A stretch of DNA of 6,831 nucleotides from Prevotella sp. UBA3837 (lineage in GTDB: Bacteria > Bacteroidota > Bacteroidia > Bacteroidales > Bacteroidaceae), in the NCBI GenBank assembly GCA_002392835.1, contig DGHX01000043.1, positions 323-7,153 of the forward strand. The letters run 5' to 3'. This document shows, one piece after another, positions 1 to 6,215 of the stretch (positions are counted from its first letter, which is position 1; each line of letters opens with the position of its first letter). Below the pieces are notes generated by a model that saw nothing but the letters and a program-made list of their open reading frames with translations, was not told the DNA's origin and made no database searches. The translations under genes were made by a program, and so were the position numbers.

Positions 1-543
1 ACCAACTTCCCCACCATCCGCAAGGCAGTGAAGAAGATGGCCAACATCGACAAGCTCATGCAGGACGGCACCTTCAGCAACCTCTCGAAGCGCGAGCTGC
101 TGCAGGTGACCCGCCAGCGCGCCAAGCTGGAGAAGAACCTCGGAAGCATCGTTGACCTCACCCGTCTGCCCAGCGCCCTGTTCGTGGTTGACGTGATGAA
201 GGAGGCCAACGCCGTGCACGAGGCCAACCGCCTGGGCATTCCCGTGTTTGGCATCGTCGACACCAACAGCGACCCCACCAACGTCGACTTCATCATTCCC
301 GCTAATGATGACGCCAAGGACTCGGTCGAGGCCATCCTGAACGCTTGCTGCGCCGCCATCGCCGAGGGCCTGGAGGAGCGCAAGGCTGAGAAGGCCGACG
401 AGAAGGCTGCCGAGGCTCAGGCTGACGCCGAGGCCGAGGAGGGCAAGCCCCGCCGTGCTGCCGGTGCACGCCGCGCACGCAAGGACGACGAGGCTGCTCC
501 TGCCGCCGAGGCTCCCGCTGAGGAGGAGGCTGCCGCAGAATAA
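1..543 (+). CDS. rpsB: 30S ribosomal protein S2, C-terminal part (5' end outside window)
   Basis: Small-subunit ribosomal protein S2, which binds 16S rRNA late in 30S assembly and helps recruit S1-type proteins. The reading frame is open from base 1, beginning TNFPTIRKAVKKM, so the visible 180 codons are the C-terminal two thirds and the true start lies upstream. Residues PSALFVVDVMKEANAVHEA, followed by NRLGIP, fit the second S2 family signature (P-x2-hydrophobic-x-D-x3-E-x3-V-x-E-x4-G-I-P). The GIVDTNSDP and DFIIPANDDA stretches are also typical S2 sequence. The last 60 or so residues form a low-complexity Ala/Glu/Lys/Arg-rich tail ending AEEEAAAE, an extension common in Bacteroidota S2 but absent from the shorter E. 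coli protein. tsf follows after 126 nt, the usual rpsB-tsf order. The final A of the TAA stop is the first base of a heptamer repeat array. Identity is very secure. Confidence 0.97.
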   Translation, partial: TNFPTIRKAVKKMANIDKLMQDGTFSNLSKRELLQVTRQRAKLEKNLGSIVDLTRLPSALFVVDVMKEANAVHEANRLGIPVFGIVDTNSDPTNVDFIIPANDDAKDSVEAILNACCAAIAEGLEERKAEKADEKAAEAQADAEAEEGKPRRAAGARRARKDDEAAPAAEAPAEEEAAAE

Positions 544-570
544 ATGCTTAATGCTTAATGCTTAATGCTT
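543..570. repeat. Tandem heptamer array, 4 x AATGCTT
   Basis: Four exact, uninterrupted copies of AATGCTT at 543-549, 550-556, 557-563 and 564-570, followed by AATT. The first base belongs to the rpsB stop codon. Perfect short-period arrays are prone to copy-number change by slippage, so the count may differ between strains. Confidence 0.95.
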
Positions 571-664
571 AATTTGGTTAACACCATGATTACGCAGGAC
601 GCATTGGGCAGTAGCATTTATCTAGAAGTATAGTTTTAATTAAGCATTAAGAATCAAGCATTAA
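543..664. repeat. Heptamer-ended inverted-repeat element filling the rpsB-tsf spacer
   Basis: The spacer between rpsB and tsf is almost entirely one symmetrical structure. The left end is four perfect tandem AATGCTT heptamers (543-570). The right end carries inverted copies (TTAAGCATTAA at 640-650 and AAGCATTAA at 656-664). Aligned by hand, left arm 548-574 and right arm 638-664 are reverse complements over 27 nt with 25 Watson-Crick pairs; the two mismatches are A-C and G-A. The 63-nt loop (575-637) shows no convincing gene. The right arm ends 5 nt before the tsf ATG, so in mRNA it would put the tsf start next to a long hairpin. What is seen is the symmetry. A role as a MITE-like element, RNA-processing site or translation control element is inference. 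The groES-groEL spacer has the same design with a different heptamer. Confidence 0.85.
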
Positions 665-669
665 AAACA

Positions 670-1665
670 ATGGCTATTTCAATTGACGATATCAAAAAGC
701 TTCGTGCCATGACCGGTGCCGGTCTGGCCGACGTGAAGAAAGCCCTGACCGAGGCCGAGGGCGACTTCGACCGCGCCAAGGAACTGCTGCGCGAGCGTGG
801 CCTGGCCATCGCTGCCAAGCGCTCTGACCGTGAGACCAGCAACGGCTGCGTGCTCGTGAAGAAGGAGAACGGCTTTGCTGCCATGATTGCCCTGAAGTGC
901 GAGACCGACTTCGTGGCCAACGGCAAGGACTTCATCGCCCTGACGCAGAGCATCCTTGATGCCGCCGTCGCTGCCAAGTGCAAGACCCTCGACGAGGTGA
1001 AGGAACTCGACATCAACGGACAGAAGGCCCAGGAGGCTGTCACACAGCGCTCGGGCATCACCGGCGAGAAGATGGAGCTCGACGGATACCTCATCCTCGA
1101 GGGTGAGAACATCGAGGTGTACAACCACATGGGCAAGAACATGCTCTGCACCATGGTTCAGCTGAACAAGGAGAACCAGGAGGTGGGCCACAAACTCGCC
1201 ATGCAGGTGGCTGCCATGAAGCCCGTGGCACTCGACGCCCAGAGCGTGGATCAGAAGGTGCTCGACGAGGAGTACAAGACCGCCGTTGAGAAGACCAAGC
1301 TCGAGCAGGTGGAGAAGTTCGTGGAGATGAAGCTGAAGAAGGCCGGCATCAACCCCAACCTGGTTGACAGCGAAGACCACATCGAGAGCAACATCAACAA
1401 GAAGTGGCTCACCCAGGAGCAGGCCGACGAGGCCCGCAAGATCATTGCCGACGCAAAGGTCGAGGGCGAGGCTCAGCTGAAGCCCGTGATGATTGAGAAC
1501 ATCGCCAAGGGACGCGTGCAGAAGTTCCTCAAGGAGAACTGCCTCGTGGACCAGGAGTTCCAGTTCGGCGACGGCGACAAGGCTACCGTCACCGAGTGGC
1601 TGAAGCAGCAGGACAAGGAGCTGAAGATTGTGGCCTTCCGCCGCTTCACCCTCGTCGCAGAGTAA
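670..1665 (+). CDS. tsf: Elongation factor Ts
   Basis: EF-Ts is the cytoplasmic guanine-nucleotide exchange factor that releases GDP from EF-Tu during elongation. The N-terminal UBA-like domain (residues about 3-42) contains LRAMTGAGLADVKKAL at 11-26, a clear match to the first EF-Ts signature. Residues 77-84, CETDFVAN, hold the TDFV core that inserts into EF-Tu; the residues just before it are ALK instead of the usual EL-N, a mild departure from the second signature. The 331 residues exceed the roughly 280 of E. coli EF-Ts. The extra length lies in the C-terminal half, in a Lys/Glu-rich helical stretch around 215-300, as is usual in Bacteroidota. The ATG at 670 gives the canonical MAISIDDIKKLRAMTGAGL start. 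No Shine-Dalgarno is seen; ATTAAAAACA precedes the start. It is cotranscribed with rpsB and closed by the terminator at 1683-1723. Confidence 0.98.
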   Translation: MAISIDDIKKLRAMTGAGLADVKKALTEAEGDFDRAKELLRERGLAIAAKRSDRETSNGCVLVKKENGFAAMIALKCETDFVANGKDFIALTQSILDAAVAAKCKTLDEVKELDINGQKAQEAVTQRSGITGEKMELDGYLILEGENIEVYNHMGKNMLCTMVQLNKENQEVGHKLAMQVAAMKPVALDAQSVDQKVLDEEYKTAVEKTKLEQVEKFVEMKLKKAGINPNLVDSEDHIESNINKKWLTQEQADEARKIIADAKVEGEAQLKPVMIENIAKGRVQKFLKENCLVDQEFQFGDGDKATVTEWLKQQDKELKIVAFRRFTLVAE

Positions 1666-1682
1666 TATTTACCATAAAACAG

Positions 1683-1723
1683 AAAAAAAATGGTATTGCT
1701 GCATGGCAATACCATTTTTTTTT
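1683..1723 (+). terminator. Intrinsic terminator after tsf (structurally bidirectional)
   Basis: The left arm 1683-1699 (seven A, then ATGGTATTGC) pairs perfectly with the right arm 1706-1722 (GCAATACCAT, then T's) around the loop TGCATG. This makes a 17-bp stem whose right side runs into nine T's (1715-1723). Because the left side starts with eight A's, the same structure would also terminate transcription on the - strand. It begins 17 nt after the tsf stop and separates the rpsB-tsf operon from the GH2 unit. Confidence 0.95.
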
Positions 1724-1725
1724 CG

Positions 1726-1733
1726 TAACTTTG
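1726..1733 (+). promoter_or_regulatory. Bacteroidota -7 promoter box (TAACTTTG) for the GH2 unit
   Basis: TAACTTTG matches the TAnnTTTG -7 consensus of the Bacteroides primary sigma factor exactly. It lies 27 nt upstream of the GH2 ATG, which leaves a short leader. No TTTG -33 box is present at the expected 19-21 nt distance, because that position falls in the right half of the tsf terminator stem. The promoter call therefore rests on the -7 box, its position and the AT-rich surroundings. Confidence 0.6.
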
Positions 1734-1760
1734 CCCCAAACTTGATAACTATTCTACAAC

Positions 1761-4700
1761 ATGAAACGTTTTGCTTGGACTTTATTCACGTTCTTAATCA
1801 CCGTGGCGGCCATGGCGGCCAACCGCGAGAAACTGAACTTCAACGATGGATGGCTGCTGCGCGTAGGTGATTTCAGCCAGGCACAGCAGCCCTCATTCGC
1901 CGATGACGGCTGGCAGCAGGTGACGCTGCCCTACGCCTTCAACGGAGACGAGGCTTTCAAGCGCGACATCGTAGACCTCACCGACACCATCTGCTGGTAT
2001 CGCAAGCACTTCACGCTGACTGCCGACGACGTGAAGGGAAAGGTGTTCGTAGAGTTTGAGGGCGTGCGCCAGGGTGCCGACTTCTACCTGAACGGCCAGA
2101 GCCTGGGCATCAGCGAGAACGGCGTCATGGCCTGCGGATTCGACCTCACCCCCTATGCCAAGGAGGGCGAGAACGTGCTCGCCGTGCGCTGCGACAACTC
2201 ATGGCAGTACCGCTCGCGCGTGCACGACAGCCGCTACCAGTGGAACGACCGTAACTTCAACGCCAACTACGGCGGACTGCCCAAGAACGTATTCCTGCAC
2301 AAGACGGGCAAGGTGTACCAGACCCTGCCGCTCTACAGCAACCTGGGCACCACCGGAACATACGTCTACGCCACCGACTTCGACATCGCCGCCCGCAAGG
2401 CCGTCATCCATGTGGAGTCACAGGTCAGGAACGACGACGTGCGCGACCATCAGGTGGCGCTCGCCTTCACCATGACCGACCTCGACGGCAAGACCGTCCT
2501 GCAGGTGCCCGGCACCGAACTGGTGACCATCGGCGCAGGCCAGACCGTGGTGCTGAAGGCACAGGCCGAGGTGCAGGGACTGCACTTCTGGAGCTGGGGC
2601 TACGGCTATCTCTACACCGTGGAGAGCCGTCTGCGCGAGGTGGTCAGCGGTGGCAGCACGGTAGCCATGAGCGATGCCGTCGTCATCCGCACCGGCTTCC
2701 GCAAGACGGAGTTCGCCAACGGCCTCTTCCGCCTGAACGACCGCGTCATGATGGTGCACGGCTATGCCCAGCGCACCAGCAACGAGTGGCCCGGCACGGG
2801 CCTCAGCGTGCCCGCCTGGCTCAGCGACTACAGCAATGCGCTGATGGTTGAGAGTGGCGGCAACCTGGTGCGCTGGATGCACGTCACGCCATGGAAGCAG
2901 GACATAGAGAGCTGCGACCGCGTGGGACTGCTGCAGGCCATGCCCGCAGGCGATGCCGAGAAGGACGTAGAGGGACCGCGCTGGCAGCAGCGCAAGGAGC
3001 TCATGCGCGATGCCATCATCTATAACAGGAACAACCCCAGCATCATCTTCTATGAGGGCGGCAACGAGAGCATCAGCCGCGAGCACATGCTCGAGCTGAA
3101 GGCCATACGCGACGAGTACGACCCCAACGGCGGACGCGCCATCGGCAGCCGTGAGATGCTCGACATCAACGAGGCAGAGTATGGCGGCGAGATGCTCTAC
3201 ATCAACAAGAGCGGCAAGCACCCCATGTGGGCCATGGAGTACTGTCGCGACGAGGGACTGCGCAAGTACTGGGACGACAAGTCATACCCCTACCACCGCG
3301 AGGGCGACGGCCCGCTCTACCGCAACGCACCGGCCCTGGAATACAACCACAACATGGACCACTTCGCACGCCAGATGGTGGAGCGCTGGTATGAGTACTG
3401 GCTCGAACGGCCCGGCACAGGGCGCCGCGTCAGCAGCGGCGGCGTGAAGATTGTGTTCAGCGACACCAACACCCACCACCGCGGCGAGTCGAACTACCGC
3501 ACGAGCGGCGTCACCGATGCCATGCGCCTGCCCAAGGATGCCTTCTATGCACACCAGGTGATGTGGGACGGATGGGTAAGCCCCGAGCGCGACCGCACAC
3601 ACATCGTCGGTCACTGGAACTACGAGCCCGGCACGGTGAAGCCCGTCTACGTCGTCTCAACAGGCGACGAGGTCGAGCTGTTCGTCAACGGCAAGTCGGT
3701 GGGCAAGGGTGAGCGCCGGTGGAAGTGGCTCTTCACCTTCAGCGACGTGAAGTTCGAGGCCGGAACCCTGGAGGCTGTGGCCTATACCAACGGCAAGGAA
3801 ACGTCGCGCCACAAGCTGCAGACCGCCGGCGAGCCCGCACAGCTGCGCCTCACCGCCATCGAGAACCCGCAGGGCATGGTGGCCGACGGCGCCGACATGG
3901 TGCTCGTAGAGGTGGAGGTGCTCGACAAGGAGGGACGCCGCTGTCCGCTCGACGACCGCATGGTGAACTTCCAGCTGTGGGGCGAGGGCCGCTGGATTGG
4001 CGGCATCGGCACCCGCAACAACAAACTCTTCCAGCAGGACGACCCCAACCGCGACAAGGCGCTGCTCGACGCTGCCAACAAGCGCAACACCAGCGATAAC
4101 TACGTGGGACACATGTCGTTGCCCGTGGAGTGCGGCGTCAACCGCGTGCTGGTGCGCTCCACTGCCAACGCTGGCGAGATAGGGCTCAGCGTCAGCGCAC
4201 AGGGCCTGAAGCCCGCCTACCTCACCGTGCACACCCGCCAGGTAGACGCACCCCACTATCTGCCGCAGCTCACGCTGAAGCCCAGCCTCGTGCGTGGCGA
4301 GACACCCGCCACTCCCAGCTATACCGATGTGAAGCGTACCGTCGACATCGTCAGTGCACAGGCCGGCAGCAATGCCGCCGAAGTGGCACGCTCGTACGAT
4401 GACAACGAACTGTCGGAGTGGAAGAGCGACGGCGAGAAGAAGAACGCCTGGGTCACCTATCGCCTCGGCCGTAAGGCACTGGTCGACGAGCTCACGCTGA
4501 AGCTCTCCGGCTGGCGCAACCGCTGCTATCCCCTCGAGGTCTATGCAGGGAAGAAGAAGGTGTGGGAGGGACTGACCGACGCCACACTGGGCTACTGCCA
4601 CATACAGATAGACCAGCCCGTCATGACCGACCGTCTCACCCTGCGCATGATAGCCCCCTCACAGGGCAGCAACCGCTTCGGCAACCAGAAGGAGCTGGCC

Positions 4701-4796
4701 GGAGGCAATGCCGGAGAGTTCGACCAGCTGAGGTCGGTGGAAGGCAAGGTGGAGCTGCGCATCATTGAAGTCGACATCCTGGAATCAGTAAAATAA
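1761..4796 (+). CDS. Exported glycoside hydrolase family 2 enzyme with C-terminal discoidin-like domain (putative beta-galactosidase type)
   Basis: Predicted periplasmic or surface retaining glycosidase; the substrate cannot be read from the sequence. Residues 1-20 (MKRFAWTLFTFLITVAAMAA) form a signal peptide, probably cleaved around AMA/A, with no lipobox Cys. Order of parts: GH2 sugar-binding jelly roll (about 25-185, FNDGW, WYRKHF, FYLNGQSLG), Ig-like domain (about 200-315), TIM barrel (about 316-605), a DUF4982-like module (about 612-690, GHWNYEPG then VELFVNGKSVGKG), a GH2 C-terminal module (about 694-835, AIENPQGMVADGADMVLVEV), and a discoidin/F5-8-like domain (about 862-1005). The acid/base is probably Glu436 in NPSIIFYEGGNES. 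Glu493 in HPMWAMEYCRD is the best nucleophile candidate, 57 residues on. The first site departs from the GH2 signature: Asn for His, and Tyr-Glu for Trp-Gly/Ser. The ATG at 1761 was chosen because the signal peptide begins there. The next gene starts 10 nt after the stop. No SusC/SusD genes are in view. GH2 membership is solid; beta-galactosidase activity is a guess. Confidence 0.9.
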   Translation: MKRFAWTLFTFLITVAAMAANREKLNFNDGWLLRVGDFSQAQQPSFADDGWQQVTLPYAFNGDEAFKRDIVDLTDTICWYRKHFTLTADDVKGKVFVEFEGVRQGADFYLNGQSLGISENGVMACGFDLTPYAKEGENVLAVRCDNSWQYRSRVHDSRYQWNDRNFNANYGGLPKNVFLHKTGKVYQTLPLYSNLGTTGTYVYATDFDIAARKAVIHVESQVRNDDVRDHQVALAFTMTDLDGKTVLQVPGTELVTIGAGQTVVLKAQAEVQGLHFWSWGYGYLYTVESRLREVVSGGSTVAMSDAVVIRTGFRKTEFANGLFRLNDRVMMVHGYAQRTSNEWPGTGLSVPAWLSDYSNALMVESGGNLVRWMHVTPWKQDIESCDRVGLLQAMPAGDAEKDVEGPRWQQRKELMRDAIIYNRNNPSIIFYEGGNESISREHMLELKAIRDEYDPNGGRAIGSREMLDINEAEYGGEMLYINKSGKHPMWAMEYCRDEGLRKYWDDKSYPYHREGDGPLYRNAPALEYNHNMDHFARQMVERWYEYWLERPGTGRRVSSGGVKIVFSDTNTHHRGESNYRTSGVTDAMRLPKDAFYAHQVMWDGWVSPERDRTHIVGHWNYEPGTVKPVYVVSTGDEVELFVNGKSVGKGERRWKWLFTFSDVKFEAGTLEAVAYTNGKETSRHKLQTAGEPAQLRLTAIENPQGMVADGADMVLVEVEVLDKEGRRCPLDDRMVNFQLWGEGRWIGGIGTRNNKLFQQDDPNRDKALLDAANKRNTSDNYVGHMSLPVECGVNRVLVRSTANAGEIGLSVSAQGLKPAYLTVHTRQVDAPHYLPQLTLKPSLVRGETPATPSYTDVKRTVDIVSAQAGSNAAEVARSYDDNELSEWKSDGEKKNAWVTYRLGRKALVDELTLKLSGWRNRCYPLEVYAGKKKVWEGLTDATLGYCHIQIDQPVMTDRLTLRMIAPSQGSNRFGNQKELAGGNAGEFDQLRSVEGKVELRIIEVDILESVK

Positions 4797-4806
4797 TCCT
4801 TTCATT

Positions 4807-5709
4807 ATGGAAACCAACATCTCAAAGCCGCAACGGCCGCAGAAGGCTCGTGGCACAGCACCATGGAAGATTGCCGTGCCACTGCTCGCCGTGGCAGCAC
4901 TGGCCACAGCAGCCTATTTCATCTTCTTCCACAAAAGCCCGGAGCAGAAGGCTGCCGAGGCCGACCAGGAATACTACGAAGAGCTGGTCGACGACTGTCG
5001 CAGCGCACTGCGCGAGGCCGACCGCTTCGCTGACCTGACCAAGGCCGAGGAGGAGTACTTTGAGGAGATAGAGGAGCTGGAGGACGAACATGGCAGCGTG
5101 ATGCCCGACGTCTATGACAACCTGGCCGACCTGGAGGACTTGCGCGACGAGCAGCGGAAGGACCTGCGCGACGACTGCATCGAGAAGGCGGAAGAATACA
5201 TCGACGACGAGCAGTATGCCGATGCCCTTGGCCTCTACAACGATGCCATCAGCGCACTGCCCGACGACGAGGAACTGCTCGACCTGCGCACTGCCCTGGC
5301 AGCTAAGATTGGCTTCATCGATGTGCAGGACATCGTCTACGGCAATGAAGACACCGACGGCAACACCCTCACCACGCCTGGGTCAACGCTCTATACCGAC
5401 GACATGCGCTACCTCAGCATCTGGGTGGTCTACAACTCGCTGTTGCCTGAGGATGAAGGAACCGTCAAGCAGTATTTCACCTACAGGCTCTATTATCCCG
5501 ACGGACATCTTGACACATCGGGCAGCTCGCCAACGGGCTATACATACGGGGGCAGCTTCTATGTGGCACACGGCGAGGTGGGACAGCGCGAGAAGCTGGC
5601 GGCATGGGGCGTGAAGACCCATTCCAACTATCCCGTCGGCGTATACAGGCTGGAACTGTTCTACGACGGTCACAAACTGTTCGAGAACGAGTTCACCGTA
5701 GAGCCCTGA
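4807..5709 (+). CDS. Hypothetical membrane-anchored protein with TPR-like region and beta-rich C-terminal domain
   Basis: I do not recognise a named family. A basic N-terminus (1-21, rich in Lys and Arg) precedes one membrane segment (about 22-41, IAVPLLAVAALATAAYFIFF). This predicts an inner-membrane protein with a short cytoplasmic tail and a periplasmic bulk. Residues 46-130 are strongly acidic and probably helical, possibly coiled coil. Residues about 123-165 read as a TPR-like helix pair (AEEYIDDEQYADALGLYNDAISALPDDEEL). From about 170 to the end the sequence looks beta-rich: YGNEDTDGNTL, LYTDDMRYLSIW, YRLYYPDGHLDTSGSSPTGYTY, then AAWGVK and GVYRLELFYDGHKLFENEFTV. This resembles, from memory, an Ig-like C-terminal domain recurrent in Bacteroidales membrane-anchored proteins; I cannot name it. 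It starts 10 nt after the GH2 stop codon and is followed by a terminator, so the two genes very likely share a transcript. Function unknown; a protein-interaction or scaffold role is only an inference from the TPR-like part. Confidence 0.85.
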   Translation: METNISKPQRPQKARGTAPWKIAVPLLAVAALATAAYFIFFHKSPEQKAAEADQEYYEELVDDCRSALREADRFADLTKAEEEYFEEIEELEDEHGSVMPDVYDNLADLEDLRDEQRKDLRDDCIEKAEEYIDDEQYADALGLYNDAISALPDDEELLDLRTALAAKIGFIDVQDIVYGNEDTDGNTLTTPGSTLYTDDMRYLSIWVVYNSLLPEDEGTVKQYFTYRLYYPDGHLDTSGSSPTGYTYGGSFYVAHGEVGQREKLAAWGVKTHSNYPVGVYRLELFYDGHKLFENEFTVEP

Positions 5710-5735
5710 TGACACATTGGCTTGCATAACCGCGC

Positions 5736-5771
5736 GCTGAGGCTGACACATTGTCAGCCTCAGCCTTTTTT
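5736..5771 (+). terminator. Intrinsic terminator after the membrane-protein gene
   Basis: GCTGAGGCTGACA (5736-5748) and TGTCAGCCTCAGC (5752-5764) form a perfect 13-bp stem with a CAT loop, followed by C and six T's (5766-5771). It ends the GH2/membrane-protein transcript and insulates groES. There is no A-run on the left, so it acts on the + strand only. Confidence 0.95.
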
Positions 5772-5781
5772 GTGGCACAAC

Positions 5782-5831
5782 CAGCCGTTTGGCACGCTTT
5801 TCGCTTTAACCATAGCGGAGCCGAACGGCTG
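5782..5831 (+). promoter_or_regulatory. Long inverted repeat in the groES upstream region
   Basis: CAGCCGTTTGGC (5782-5793) and GCCGAACGGCTG (5820-5831) pair over 12 bp as RNA, with a single G-U. The 26-nt loop contains a possible inner stem, CGCT (5802-5805) with AGCG (5814-5817). No T-run follows, so it is not a terminator. It could be a structured 5' leader of groES mRNA or a protein-binding site; no promoter box could be placed to decide which. The CIRCE heat-shock operator is not present. Confidence 0.55.
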
Positions 5832-5850
5832 CCCACGACGGCAAAGCGGG

Positions 5851-5863
5851 GGTGCCAGGCACC
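5851..5863. promoter_or_regulatory. 13-bp palindrome GGTGCCAGGCACC upstream of groES
   Basis: GGTGCC-A-GGCACC is a perfect 6+1+6 palindrome, 54 nt before the groES start. Its size and symmetry fit a dimeric repressor operator. It could instead be a remnant of a repetitive palindromic sequence. As RNA it would only form a small GGTG/CACC stem. The function is not known from the sequence. Confidence 0.4.
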
Positions 5864-5869
5864 AATGAG

Positions 5870-5917
5870 TGACAACAAACAACAAACAAAATAAAAACTC
5901 TAAAAAAAGTAAACACT
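5870..5917 (+). promoter_or_regulatory. A-rich translation leader of groES
   Basis: The last 48 nt before the groES ATG are A-rich and almost free of G, with ACAAACAACAAACAAAATAA followed by further A-runs. There is no Shine-Dalgarno. Unstructured A-rich leaders of this kind are associated with efficient initiation in Bacteroidota, where SD sequences are rarely used. The contrast with the structured GC-rich stretch at 5782-5863 just upstream is sharp. Confidence 0.5.
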
Positions 5918-6190
5918 ATGAACATTAAACCATTAGCTGACCGCGTGCTCGTGCTTCCCGCACCGGCAGAAGAGAAGATTGGCGGCATCATCATCCCCGA
6001 CACCGCAAAAGAGAAACCCCTCCATGGCACCATCAAGGCCGTAGGCCATGGCACCAAGGACGAGCAGATGATTCTGAAAGAGGGCGACGAAGTGCTCTAC
6101 GGCAAGTACAGCGGCACAGAGCTCGAGTACGATGGCGTGAAGTACCTCATGATGCGCCAGAGCGACGTGCTGGCAATCATTGAAAAATGA
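5918..6190 (+). CDS. groES: Co-chaperonin GroES (10 kDa, Hsp10)
   Basis: GroES forms the heptameric lid that closes the GroEL cavity in the cytoplasm and triggers release of folding substrates. The 90 residues have normal family length. The N-terminal MNIKPLADRVLVLPAP fits the family signature region. The mobile loop that docks on GroEL spans about residues 17-33 and carries the hydrophobic tripeptide III (24-26) followed by PD, where E. coli has IVL. Later landmarks are GTIKAVGHG, EGDEVLYGKYSGTEL and YLMMRQSDVLAII. The ATG at 5918 is the only start that gives the canonical N-terminus. groEL follows after 205 nt, an unusually long gap for this pair, filled by the inverted-repeat element at 6188-6383. 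The TGA stop is also the first three bases of the first heptamer. Confidence 0.98.
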   Translation: MNIKPLADRVLVLPAPAEEKIGGIIIPDTAKEKPLHGTIKAVGHGTKDEQMILKEGDEVLYGKYSGTELEYDGVKYLMMRQSDVLAIIEK

Positions 6191-6215
6191 AGAGTGAAGG
6201 GTGAAGAGTGAAGAA
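6188..6215. repeat. Tandem heptamer array, 4 x TGAAGAG type (left end)
   Basis: Units TGAAGAG, TGAAGGG, TGAAGAG and TGAAGAA run without gaps. The TGA of the first unit is the groES stop codon. Confidence 0.93.

Noticed and set aside
584..596. ACCATGATTACGC, identical to the start region of lacZ-alpha in pUC-type vectors
   Set aside because: The match stops after 13 nt, and both flanks belong to the natural spacer, whose arms are mutually complementary. Chance is the simplest explanation; there is no sign of vector sequence.
586..633. 15-residue open frame (MITQDALGSSIYLEV) inside the loop of the rpsB-tsf element
   Set aside because: It spans most of the 63-nt loop, but frames this short are expected by chance and no leader or family supports it. 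Conservation in related spacers would reopen the question.
679..1380. 233-codon open frame on the - strand across tsf
   Set aside because: Leu/His/Val-rich antisense reading of a highly conserved gene, with no independent support.
2418..3221. 267-codon open frame on the - strand inside the GH2 gene
   Set aside because: Same reason: it is fully overlapped by a gene with clear domain homology, and its composition is that of an antisense shadow.
3657..4601. 314-codon open frame on the - strand inside the GH2 gene
   Set aside because: It is a shadow of the strongly biased GC-rich + strand codons. The translation is rich in His, Val, Ala and Leu with no recognisable motif, and no promoter or leader precedes it.
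5710..5753. 10-bp direct repeat TGACACATTG at 5710-5719 and 5744-5753
   Set aside because: The second copy is part of the terminator hairpin, and the repeat is short and isolated, so it is probably chance.
5788..5820. Possible groES promoter with TTTG at 5788-5791 and TAGCGGAG at 5813-5820
   Set aside because: The spacing is acceptable, but the second box matches only the TA of TAnnTTTG, and both boxes lie within the inverted repeat.
5710..5917. CIRCE heat-shock operator upstream of groES
   Set aside because: I looked for TTAGCACTC-N9-GAGTGCTAA and clear variants on both strands; none is present.
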